64,000 nucleotides of DNA from NCBI GenBank assembly GCA_024500155.1, contig CM044868.1, forward strand, positions 39,814,165 through 39,878,164, in the 5' to 3' direction. Each line of letters starts with the position of its first letter. Positions within the stretch are counted from its first letter, which is position 1. Source of the stretch: Chenopodium formosanum. Lineage: Eukaryota; Streptophyta; Magnoliopsida; Caryophyllales; Amaranthaceae. Of the stretch, positions 1 through 10,189 are shown one piece after another. The position numbers were made by a program, and so were the translations under genes. The notes under the pieces are model-generated. The model did no database searches, was not told the DNA's origin, and saw only the letters and a program-made list of their open reading frames with translations.

Positions 1-2225
1 CCATGCGTCACTGGAGCAAAGAGCTTTGATGGAGATGTTCACGCGTCTCTGAACAATATAGCTTCGGTACTTGAGCGTTTGTTGCGATAATATTCTGAAG
101 AAAAATTTCCGAAGACCAACGTTTGTCGATCTCTAAAGCTCACCTGAACTTTGTTTCCGCTAAAACCAGTATGTCGGTGTCTCCGTGATTAGGCGCTTTA
201 AGCTAAGTGACACGATCTTTCATCAGGTCGACCACTTATTGTGATTGTAATCAAACTAACTACTTAATCATGTCAAATTGCTTATAGGGGCTAACTGGCG
301 TACCAAGGAAACCGAAATTGTTGTATGAGGTCGAAATCACCTTTTTGAGAGGCTTCGAGCTCTGTCGCTGCTGAGATATCTCTGGCGCCAAGAATTGACT
401 CTGTCGCCGAACGCTGTGATAGGGTCTTCCCTATTCTACTGCACCTGTATTTATTTTTTACTATAGAACTTTGCCAATTTCTTTAATCATGTTAGGGTTG
501 ACCTAAGGTCTAGCGTGTTTGACACATTGACTTGACACGACTCAAGGCATAAACTTGACTCGATATGATTAACTGACTCGAGGTTGACTCGACTGAAATG
601 ACACAAGTGACTCATGACCCGTGTGTGCATTGTAATGTGATCGTGCGACTCGAAAATGCAAAAATGAAAAAATTTTCCGTCATTTTTGTGGAGGGTACCG
701 ACTTTCTCCCGAAAAAAGAAAGACGCTAGAAAAAAAAAAACAAAAGTTTGAAGATGCATGTTGAATGAGCTTAGTCAAATGTTGTTTAATACCATCTCTC
801 AAGGTTTAAGGATTAATCCATCCTAGGCTATCTCAATGGTTGACTCCATGATGAAAGTATTTGGGTAACTTAGGCATGGAGGCTAAGCACTCCATACTTC
901 GTGATGCAATGACAATTATGATTGATGAGTGATGTTGATATGGTAAGGCATGCTTCAGCATTAAGATTTCATGACAAAGGGTTCCTAAGGGAAGTATATT
1001 TGGTCATGTATCTGTGCGGTGTGTGAAAGTGACACTAAAGTTAGGCCGCAGAGCTAAGTGTGTGGAAAGATATTATTAAAAAGAGTCAAATGGTGGTGAC
1101 TCTTAGGCTAGGTAAGCTAATGATGTAGGGATCAAGCCCCCAAGTCTAGCTCTAAGTAAATAGGGATGAGCATTGGAGATCCCTTAATATGATCATGGTG
1201 TGAGTGTGTGAATGTAAATATGAATGCAAGTTTATTACGGCCGCACCTCGATGTGAGGTTGCCTACGTATCCGTTAGGAATCAGGCTGAACGTAGCTCTA
1301 GCCGAACCTCGCACAAGTGCATGCATACCTCAAAAAGATCTTTTTAAGGGTTGTAACGTGGTTAGGCTAAAGTTTATAGAAGAAAGGTATAAAGGCTCAA
1401 GACCCTCGATAAGCCCCCAAGGTGTGCAACCTCACTTTTGAATCTTTATATTTTTATGCTTGAGTTTCTACTCTTTTTTAGCTCTCTTTTATCTTTTGCT
1501 TTAGCATCTATTTTATTTTTTATAAGCGTAGGCAATCCCGATCATGCGGTCTATCACTCACTTGGCATTCATGTTTCTCAGGCACGGTACCGAGCACTCG
1601 ATAAGAGACGCAATCTGAGACGTGTTCTTATCGAAGATATTGGAACACTTGCCCTTTTGTACACTTTTATTTATTTATTTTCTTTTGCTTATTTTTGCTA
1701 TTTTAATTTTTTGAATCACTCAAGCCCTTTTTTAGAATTGCATAAGTTGCACACCATCCCATCCCAAGGTTAGGTAGAAATAGGTTTAAAAAAGAAGGGT
1801 TTATCGTTAGACGAGGCTCAAAGTGGTTTATGAAGAAAGAATTGCATATTTGAAAGGTGAAAGGAGATATGACGTGGCTACAAAGGGTGCCTCAAATCAT
1901 TGGTATACCTTGTGCTTAATTCAACATGGATTTATTTATTTATATTTTTTTTAATGCAAAATAATGAAATGATCATGTATAAGGAAATAAATGCTCATTT
2001 TATTAAAAGAAAAAATATAATGATCCTACAAAATAAATCTAAGGAGAATAAAAAGGTGCCTATGCTAGACTTATTGGGGAAAGGGTCAATAAAAAAGAAA
2101 TAGAAAAAAGAGGTCACGAAATCTTGTCGTTGAAGCTCGCCGCTTGTCTTGTGTTGTTTGCTTTATCATCACTCGCTTTTCTTGTAAACTGGAGGTATGG
2201 GAAGCTTGTTGTTATCAATCAATTG
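1..2225. other. Non-coding 3' part of element B, no gene seen
   Basis: No credible reading frame in either direction. The short frames here lack domains and have AT-rich, low-complexity composition (for example 1441-1770 and 1900-2100). The stretch contains a third copy of the B word array (363-409), a conserved-looking segment at 1236-1310 and a perfect-armed hairpin at 1598-1634. No TGTAGACACC LTR start occurs here, so the 3' LTR of B is not yet reached unless it has decayed. Confidence 0.6.
363..409. repeat. Word array B-3 (TGGCGCCA type), three units
   Basis: TGTCGCTG at 363, TGGCGCCA at 383 and TGTCGCCG at 402 lie 20 and 19 bp apart. This matches the word and spacing of the arrays in the B leader (5397-5509) and B LTR (7075-7128). 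Only the central unit is the perfect palindrome. Confidence 0.5.
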
Positions 2226-4299
2226 TTAGATATCCTCCTTTAGCTTCCAACAGCTCTCAGTAGCATGACCCCTACATTGGTGGTACTTGCAGTGTTCGTT
2301 TGGATTCCAACTAGGCAATCTTTTCTTAAGTAGGGGATCTTGAATAGGTCCAATGGGAGTAATGATTCCCTTGGCATGGAGTCGGTCGAAAGCATTATCA
2401 TAGCTAATTCCAATAGGGGTAAAATCCTTTCTCAGTTGATTTCGATTACCCATGGCTAGGATCTCACTAAGGTCGAAAGTACCAACACTGTTACTAGAGT
2501 AGGTGTTTCCGGAAGAAGAAGGATAGTCGTTCTTCTTCCCTTTACAGCCACTGTTACCATTGTTACTAATCTTGGCCTTCTTGTCGCGCAGAGGAACATG
2601 AAGGAGATTTGAATCAATGAAGTCTTGAACACGATCCTTGAGGGCGAGACATACTTCGGTGGTGTGACCACGACCTCTGTGGTATCGACAATAGGAATTT
2701 GGATCCCAATTGGGAAAACGTTTTTCAGGTGGAGGATCTTGACCTTGATCGTGAAGATAGTCAGAAGCTTCATTGTAAGTCATTCATATTGGTGTGTATT
2801 CTTCAATGGTCCGTTTTGCCTGTGGCTTAGGAGCATCGAGTTCTTCATTAAACCCTTGGCGAGAATTTTGTTCACTGACCATTACCCGATTTGCTAATCC
2901 TTCTACCACATTCAAGAGCATGGCAACGACATCTTGTAATTTTCGAATGTCCTCTTTTAGATTTGACAAGTCTTCCCTGGTATTATCTAAGAGAAGACTT
3001 TCATTCTCCCCAATCATGGCCACCTCATCAAGAGAGGTTATATAAGTTGTCTCGATCATGGGCTCTCCTATAGGTGTAATAAGAAGTGATGGATCAAAGG
3101 ATATTTGATCCTCTTCGATGGCTAGAATCTCGGAAGTTTCATTATTATCGATCAGATCTTGAATAGCTTCTTTGAGTTTCCAACACTCCTCAGTGTCGTG
3201 ACCCTTTCCTTGATGATATTTGTAGTGCTTATTAGGGTCCCACTTAGGTGGCCTGGCTTTTGGAACTGGATCTTTGATGGGCCCTATGGGCATGACTAGT
3301 CCTTTGTGATGTAGCTTCTCGAAAGCCGTTTCATAACTCATACCAAGTGGAGTGAACACCCTTTTTTATCTTTGGATTCGTGGTTTAGAGGTGTTTGTGG
3401 AATGTACCTCATTAATGGGAGAGGGAAAAGAAGGATGGTCGTTCTTCTTTCCTCTCGCACCATTATCTTTCATAAGGTCATCTTCAATGTCAATGCCTAT
3501 ATTATAGACAGCTTTGAAAGTATTTAAATTGTGTTGGTACTTTAAGTGCTTTGAATACTTCCCTTGGAGATTCTTGATAAACATCCTCACATATTCTTTT
3601 TCGGTAGGAGCCTTAACCATATTAGCAAAAGTTTCCCTCCATTTATTGAAGAAAGAAGTGAACCCTTCGTTTTCTTTTTGTTTTAACATCTCAAGTTGTC
3701 TGTGGTCTGTTTCGTCTTGGATGTTGCACTTATATCTATCTATGAAAGCGTTTGTTATCGACTCCTAAGAAGAGGTTTTTTCTTTCTCGAGAGAAAAGAA
3801 CCATTGTTGACAAACGGTTTCGAGAGATAGTGGGAACAAAGAGGGGAAAACCTTCTTATCGATACCCTTAATGTTCATTATGGTTTCAAAAGCTCTTAGA
3901 TGAAAGTAAGGGTTATCTGTTGCCTTGAATTTAGGGATGTCAGTGGCGTTGAACTTATGCGGAAGAAGTTCCTTGTCCAGCGAGACCCCTTTGTGAACTC
4001 ATGCCCTGAAATTTATAGTCACTACATAGCTTGCTTAGACTCTCTTGCATGAGGTCCATTTGTTGTTGCTTCACGGGATCATCGATCTTGAGTATGAGTA
4101 GCTTCAGTGTCTCAGTCACAGTAACCAATTGGTTCCTAAGCTCATTGACTTCTTCTTGAGTTGCCATTATCTTTTTAGCCTTCCTCTTTTGACGAATTGG
4201 TTTATCGAAAAGTGAGACTTGAACAAAGAGGTTATCCTTGATTAATCGCCCTTCTCTCCTCGACCAAGTACTGTGGAAAAGGAATTTGGGGATGTTCAT
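2226..4299 (-). pseudogene. Element B gag (decayed), with three zinc-knuckle-like modules
   Basis: Retrotransposon capsid/nucleocapsid gene. The likely initiator is the MATQEE methionine near 4166, matching MATKEG in element A's gag. A capsid-like part follows (about 3366-3775, with a KQKENEGFTSFFNKWRE core). Then come three repeats of one module: a TPxGxxY lead, an FxxLHxxG segment, a PIGPIxDP segment and a Y/C-x-YHxxxGHxTExC knuckle. The knuckles read HYKYHQGKGHDTEEC, YCRYHRGRGHTTEVC and HCKYHQCRGHATESC. Element A's gag has only one. The first knuckle has Tyr in place of the first Cys. The frame is broken by a stop at 2784-2786, where the sister modules have Gly, by a stop near 3765 and by shifts near 3366 and 3950. 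It cannot make full-length Gag. Confidence 0.8.
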
Positions 4300-5783
4300 T
4301 ATTAATTATTTGACTCAAACTTTATTCAACATTCAATGGATGGAGGAAGTGAAGAAAGATTGGAATAGAATGTGGAGGAAAATGATGTAGATGGAGGGGT
4401 ATGGAAAATTAGGAATAGAATGTACCCCTCAACTCAAATGACGAAAAAAGACCGACTAATGCATGAACCTAAGACATGGTCATGGTGACGTATACTCAAA
4501 GTGTGTGCCAAGACTATTGAGTGTAGGTGATATGTTAAGACTCTTGTCATGACCATGTGGTTAGACTATGTGACTAGACTCAAGCAAAGACTAAGTTAAG
4601 ACTTCACGTATATGCATTAAACTGGACAGACTGTGGTATTTTAGTCATAACGTTTTATCTGTAAATCTGATTTGAATGAACCCAACGCCAAATTAAAGAT
4701 AAAACTGGGGGCTACAGATCCATAGGTTATACGACTCGTATTTCTTCCTAGAACTCCGGCTATGACCAAATTAAGTTGACGCTTGTGCAGTATACGGGAA
4801 TAAAAATCCGGGTTGACTTCAAGGAACTATGACTCGATTTTATGTTTATTTATTAGCTCAAATTAATTAATTAATTAATTAAACAAAGTCCTTTAGTCAT
4901 TAATCAGTTTATTTAGTCTTAACACAAGTTAAACAAACAGTTAAGAAAATATAGAACATATGCACAACAAATAATGCACAATTAGTCAAGTAGGCACAAT
5001 ATGATGCAATGAGTTCGCAACCTAACCATGGCTCTAGTTCTCTAAAGTTCGGGATATGGTTTAGTCAATAGAGGGTCCATGGTTAATTGTCCGTATGCAC
5101 CGCGCGGAAGCCTAACCGTGAAGGGTTGGCGCGAGTGGATGGGACACCACGAGTTTTAGAAAAAACTCGCTTCCATGGTTTGGTTAATTTAACATTCTCG
5201 GATGTACCCTTTGTTGCACGGAGCGTTCAATCATGTAGATGGAGCATGAATTCCCAGAGGGTTATGTCCATATGTAGAACACATATGGGTTTTAGAAAAG
5301 TGAGAAAAAATTCGATCAGGAAGTAGGATCGAGCAAACATTACGAAAAACCGGTCAAAATTAGAACGCATATTTCTGGCTCGGTATTGGGGGAGGTTGGC
5401 GCCAGCAATCAGAGACTGGTGCCAATCTTTAACTGTAGCGCCTGGTGCCAATACTGGCGTCTGGAGCTATGGCTAAAAGTCTGGCGCCAAGCTCTGGCCC
5501 CAGGCGCTACTTCCCACATGCCTTAGCAGCTGTCTGTGTTCGATAAAATTTTCCAGTTTCGCGCGGTGTTATTTCGGTCCTAGTTGTGAAAGATATTTCT
5601 CAAATTTCCTACGTGTAAATCCTATGTTTTTAACTCATTAGTCTTTCCAATGAGATCTTTTTTTATGCATATGACAATAATGTTAATCAAAATTACGCAC
5701 ATGAAATACTTAGAACGTTTCGAGTCTCATCCACTCATTCTAAATCATTGCCGAAACAAATTCAGGAATTAAAATAGAAATCT
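4300..5783 (-). other. Element B untranslated leader
   Basis: About 1.5 kb between primer site and gag with no credible gene. Parts align by eye with the leader of element A: the CTCCATGGTTTGG-like and CTCGGATG-like stretches near 5170-5205 correspond to 16235-16270. The GC-rich word array at 5397-5509 sits between this conserved part and the primer site. A run of ATTA repeats lies at 4862-4882. Confidence 0.55.
5397..5509. repeat. Word array B-2 (leader): TGGCGCCA and 15-bp TGGCGCCAGGCGCCA-type words
   Basis: Short palindromes TGGCGCCA (5397), TGGTGCCA (5417) and TGGCGCCA (5482), plus 15-bp composite inverted repeats at 5436, 5455 and 5495 (for example TGGCGTCTGGAGCTA). Steps are 20, 19 and 19, then irregular. 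The order short, 15-mer, 15-mer at 5417/5436/5455 repeats that in the LTR at 7075/7095/7114. Composition is much richer in GC and CpG than its surroundings. Confidence 0.7.
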
Positions 5784-5801
5784 TCCCCAGTGCAGTCGCC
5801 A
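5784..5801 (-). other. Primer-binding site of element B (tRNA-Arg type)
   Basis: The minus strand reads TGGCGACTGCACTGGGGA five bases inside the LTR end. The TGG start and position are those of a reverse-transcription primer site, and the sequence resembles the tRNA-Arg primer sites I recall for Ogre/Tat elements. The tRNA identity is from memory. Confidence 0.7.
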
Positions 5802-5806
5802 AAAAC

Positions 5807-7689
5807 TATAGGGAATAATTTCAAGCGTTAACCCCTAGCTTGAACCCCACTGTGATCATACACTAAAGTACGGTGGTGTCCAAAAGGGAAGAAGATAGAG
5901 CAAAAGAGTCGCCAACAAGTTTTAGGAACTTGTAAACCGTTCACGAGGTGAAGGTTACACCCCTTAACGATCCAAGAGATCGTCAACTCCATAAGGTCTA
6001 GAACCAAATAAGGGTTCCGGGATGAAGGTACAAATCCAACCTAAAAGAGATTGAACCTTCCCTAATAACAGACCTTTACTTTATTCTGATCGTATTCATG
6101 TGCGCTTTCTGACTAACATGCAATCAATAGGTTTACCCTAAACCTGTTTAATCTATGTTGGTTGAATATTAATGCACAAATAATTCTATTATTGGCGATC
6201 ACTTGAATTATAATCATATTAACCCTAACAAGATTATAAATAATCTTACTAAGCGTGATTACAAGTACAAATTCCCTTTAAACAGGCATAAAAAGGTGTG
6301 ATCAGGCAATAATAATAAAAATAAAGCAACATAATATAATAATAATCAAAATAAAATTATAATCATAATCATGTTCATGTTAATATTAAAGCATAATAAT
6401 AGCAATATCCTAGGCATGATACTAACAAGATTAATAACAAACCCTAGCATGTCACTAAGCAATAAAAATCAAATCTTTAACCCTTACATGATACTAACAA
6501 TCATAAATATTAGGAAGAGAATAGGAAGCATCGTAACAATCATACTTAATATTAAAATTACCCTAGACATGATACTAGGAATCAAAATAACAATCTAAAC
6601 ATGATTTCTACATCATAACATCAATAAATCATTAAAGCACTTACTTTGATGCTTCGTACCTCTTTCTAATAACAAAATACACACGTTAGTAACTTCAACG
6701 AAAATATTAAACAAAACAATTAAATTAAATAATTGAAATAGAGATTTGAGACCAAACCCTCAGAAATTAAACCTTTCACGTCTAGGGCGAAGGAAAATTC
6801 GAATATGGCTAGGTGTTTCTAGATCTTGCGAATGCGGATTTTGTATGTAAAAAGCAAGGTTAGAAAAGAGAAAGAGAAAGAATTGATGAATGAGAAGAGA
6901 ATGAGAGAATTAATGATTGCGAATGAAAACTGATTGTAGGTGATTATAATTGAAAATCTGGCTGTTAATGAGAATTGGTGAAAGAAAACGGAGTTTTTAA
7001 TACGTTATTTATAGAGAAAATCAGCCAAAAAGATAAATTTAACAAAACAGAGTCGGACACACGCAAAACGAGATTGGCGCCAACCATTGGCCATTGGCGC
7101 CAGGCGCCAATGCTGGCGTTAGGAGCCAATCCTGTTTTTGACGCGTTTTCTAAAATCAGATAAATTTTTCCGTACAGGAGGATAAAATCGCATCTTTTCC
7201 TCAAAAATGTTCTTTGATTTTAATTGAAACTCTAAAAAGTCAACAAAAGTCAATTTATCAATGCTAATTGAATTAGGAATGAAAAGAACCTTCTAGAAGA
7301 ATCTAGAAGACTAAAACCATTCCTAATTGCTTTAGGAATGATAAATCATATTAGGCCCTCCCCTAGATCATTGGGCCGCATATAAGGCTCAAACCGGGCC
7401 CAGTTTGGTAAATTGGCCATAACTTCCTCAATATTCATCGGAATTGGGCTTATAATATATCGTTGGAAAGCTCTTGTCAAGATTCATCCAACTACACTAC
7501 TATTGGACCCATATCATGGACCAACCAAATTCTCTTAAAATAAGTTTTCAAAAACAGAAAGAAGAGAAGAAATTAAAAACTATCCGCAACACTAAACTTT
7601 CCACACTTTCGCTTCATTCGATTATGACTCGACGTGAAAGGTACTCATCACCGGGTTTGGTTTTGGGGAGACACAAATGGGTGTCTACA
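5807..7689 (-). repeat. 5' LTR of element B
   Basis: 1,883 bp, starting TGTAGACACC on the minus strand at 7689 and ending near CCCTATA at 5807 (TATA where the sister copy has TACA). A full-length sister is the solo LTR at 24916-26789 (1,874 bp, opposite orientation). The candidate 5-bp target duplication on the right is GTACC (7690-7694); its partner should lie left of the window. The LTR carries a TATA box at 7006-7013 and a word array at 7075-7128. Confidence 0.85.
7006..7128 (-). promoter_or_regulatory. U3 promoter of element B: TATA box and word array B-1
   Basis: TATAAATA on the minus strand at 7006-7013. Its upstream array has TGGCGCCA at 7075, the perfect 15-bp inverted repeat TGGCGCCAGGCGCCA at 7095 and TGGCGTTAGGAGCCA at 7114, with steps of 20 and 19 bp. 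The nearest word is 62 bp from the TATA box, the same distance as in element A. Promoter function is inferred from position. Confidence 0.6.
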
Positions 7690-9460
7690 GTACCCCATAG
7701 CGGCATATGATATTTTTCTCAATGAATTGAGCTACGTGTTTCGCCGTTAGCTTAGCATATGAGGCAGCTTCGACCCATTTGGTGAAATAGTCGATCGCTA
7801 CGAGGATGAATTCATGCCCCCCTTGTCCTAGTGGCGTTATTTTTCCAATGATGTGGATGCCCCAAGTGGAGAAAGGCCATGGAGAAGTATATGTGTAGAG
7901 AAGCGAAGGTGGAACATGCTGTAAATTTGCGTAGACTTGACACTTCATACATTTCTTGACGTATTTGTGACAATCTCTCTCCATAGTAGTCCAATAATAA
8001 CCTTGTCGTTGAATCTTTTGGACTAACATCTTCGCATTCATGTGTGTTCCACATATATCGGCATGAAGGTTTTCCATGGTTCTGTGTGCTTCTTTCTTAG
8101 CTATGCATAAGAGATTTCTCCCCATTGCAGTCCTCTTATGGAGTTCTCCCCTAATGAGCACATACTGTGAGGCCAGGAGCCTCAAAGCACGGAGTGCCCT
8201 TTTATCAGTATTAGGAGGGTATTCTCCTCTTGTCATAAAATTAAAGATATCTGTATACCATGGCTCTTCATCTTCTTCTTGTGATTCCTGTTCATCGTCG
8301 AGTGCGTGAACATAAGCCGGTACATATCTTCTTTCTATGGTCAACGGCATTCTGATTGTATCCGTTGGAATTCGCATCATTGATGCTAATTTAGCTAGTG
8401 CGTCGGCGAACTGGTTTTCTTCTCTAGGCAAGTACGTATATTCCACTTCATCTAGTTGCTCCGTGAGAGTTTCCAAATGAGCTTGATACGTAGCGAGACT
8501 TTCACTTCTCACCTTCCATCTCTTGGAGATTTGGTTAATGATTAGTGAAGAATCACCGTAGATTCTGAGCTTCTTAATTCCCAAGGCGACAGCTGTTTCT
8601 AACCCCAAAATACATGCTTCATATTCTGCGGCATTTTTGGTGACATCAAAGTCGAGCTTCATGGAAATTGGGATATATTCTGCATTGGGTGATACAAGCA
8701 AGACTCCTACACCACAATCTTTTTGGTTTGAAGCTCCATCAAAATACAACGTCCAGCTATCATCTTCATTCATGAGTAAATCTTCGTTAGGGAAATTGTA
8801 CTCATCTTCTTCTTTCTCAACTTCTTCTAGCGGAAAGTCTGCTAAGAAGTCAGAAACCGCAGAACCTTTGATGGCTTTTTGTGGTACAAATTTCAAGTCG
8901 AACTGAGCAAGATTGAGTATCCACCTTGATAATCTGCCATTGAGTGTTGCTTTTTCGAACAAGTATTTGAGAGGATCTATCTTGGACACGACATGCACTG
9001 TATGAGTGAGCATGTAATGTCTTAGTTTCTGCACAGCCCACACAAGTGCGAGACATAACTTTTCAAGTGGTGTGTATCGTGTCTCGTATCCTTGAAGCTT
9101 CTTGCTTAAGTAGTAAATTGCATTCTCCTTGCTTTCAATCTCTTGCGCTAGCATTGCCCCCATCGTTTCTCTTATGACCGTAAGGTACAATCGAAGAGGA
9201 AAGTCAAGTATTGCTGGCGCTAGCACGGGTGGGTTTGCCAGGTACTCTTTAATTTTGTCGAAAGCTTTTTGGCAATCTTCATCCCATGTGACTGGGACAT
9301 TTTTCTTAAGCTTTTTGAATATCGGTTCACATATCGCCGCGAGTTTCGATATGAATCTACTTATATACTGCAGCCTTCCAATGAAACCTTGAATTTCTTT
9401 CTCGTTCTTGGGCGGTGGCATGGCCATGATCGCTTTGACTTTTGTGGGATCTATTTCAAT
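7690..9460 (-). pseudogene. Element A pol: RT end, RNase H, archaeal-type RNase H, integrase (truncated)
   Basis: One long open frame. Domains in order: RT C-terminal part (PPPKNEKEIQGFIGRLQYIS), classical RNase H region (GAMLAQE to about the SDFLADFPL motif), then a second RNase H with the catalytic pattern YFDGAS, AEYEA and YGDSS. An integrase HHCC zinc-binding region follows (NLHADICGTH, KCMKCQ), and then the start of the integrase core. The core begins TWGIHIIG where related Tat elements have an Asp at the His position, normally the first catalytic acidic residue. The frame ends after CRYGV because the element B LTR begins there. It is separated from the upstream RT only by a stop codon at 9461-9463. 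Confidence 0.9.
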
Positions 9461-9463
9461 CCC

Positions 9464-10189
9464 TCAAGAACTGATCACATATCCAAGTAATTTGCCTGAC
9501 GTGACTCCGAATGCACACTTTGCTGGATTTAATCTCATGTTGTACTTGCGGAGTCTTTCAAAGAACTTACGAAGTGCAATTATGTGGCCTGGGCGATCTT
9601 TAGACTTAACGATCATATCATCGACATAGACCTCCACCTCTTTGTGCATCATATCATGTAACAATGTTGTAGCTGCTTTCTGGTAGGTGGCACCCACGTT
9701 TTTCAACCCGAATGGCATTACCGTATAGCAATATGTACCCCATTGTGTGATGAATGTGGTTTTCTCCATATCTTCTTCAGCCATCAATACATGATTATAT
9801 TCGGTGTAACCGTCCATGAACGATAGGAGTGCATGGTTTGCTGTGTTATCGACCGGAATGTCAATGTGAGGTAGAGAAAACCCATCTTTCAGGCTTGCTT
9901 TATTGAGGTCCCTGTAATCAACACACATTCTGACCCTTCCATCCTTCTTTGGAACTGGAACCACATTTGCTATCCATTCTGGATACTTGGATACTTTGAT
10001 GAAACCAACGGCCAACTGCTTTCTGATTTCTTCTTTGATTTTGAGACCCACATCCGATTTCATACGGCGCAACTTTTGTTTGACAGGCTTCATACCTGGA
10101 ATGAGTGGTATTGTATGCTGAGCTATATCCCTGTCAATTCCTGACATATCTTGGTATGACCAAGCAAATACATCAACAAATTCACTAAG
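9464..10189 (-). pseudogene. Element A pol: reverse transcriptase core
   Basis: Reverse transcriptase of the Ty3/gypsy type. It starts in the EFVDVFAWSYQDM region typical of the RT N-terminus, followed by VVPVPKKDGRVRMCVDYRDL, FMDGYTEYN, TVMPFGLKN and the catalytic YVDDMIVKSK. The frame ends at a TGA (9461-9463) followed directly by GIEIDP-type sequence that belongs to the same protein. An Arg CGA to TGA change by cytosine deamination would explain the stop. Its 5' side is cut by the solo LTR at 10190. The GYTEYNHVLMAEEDM stretch deviates from the more usual SGYNQI form. Confidence 0.9.

Larger units (their letters stand above)
1..7689 (-). mobile_element. Element B: Ty3/gypsy Tat-type LTR retrotransposon, left part cut by window edge
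   Basis: Read on the minus strand the order is 5' LTR (7689 to 5807), primer-binding site (5801 to 5784), a leader of about 1.5 kb, a decayed gag (4299 to 2226), then 2.2 kb with no recognisable protease or polymerase up to the window edge. The LTR starts TGTAGACACC, and its outer end abuts the integrase reading frame of element A, so B inserted into A. Because pol does not follow gag, B may be a non-autonomous, gag-only derivative, but its 3' end lies outside the window. Assignment to Tat rests on the gag zinc-knuckle type, the tRNA-Arg-like primer site and similarity of gag and leader to element A. Confidence 0.85.

Noticed and set aside
1441..1770. 111-codon plus-strand frame with hydrophobic N-terminus
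   Set aside because: AT-rich, no homology recognised, no context for a gene; inside element B.
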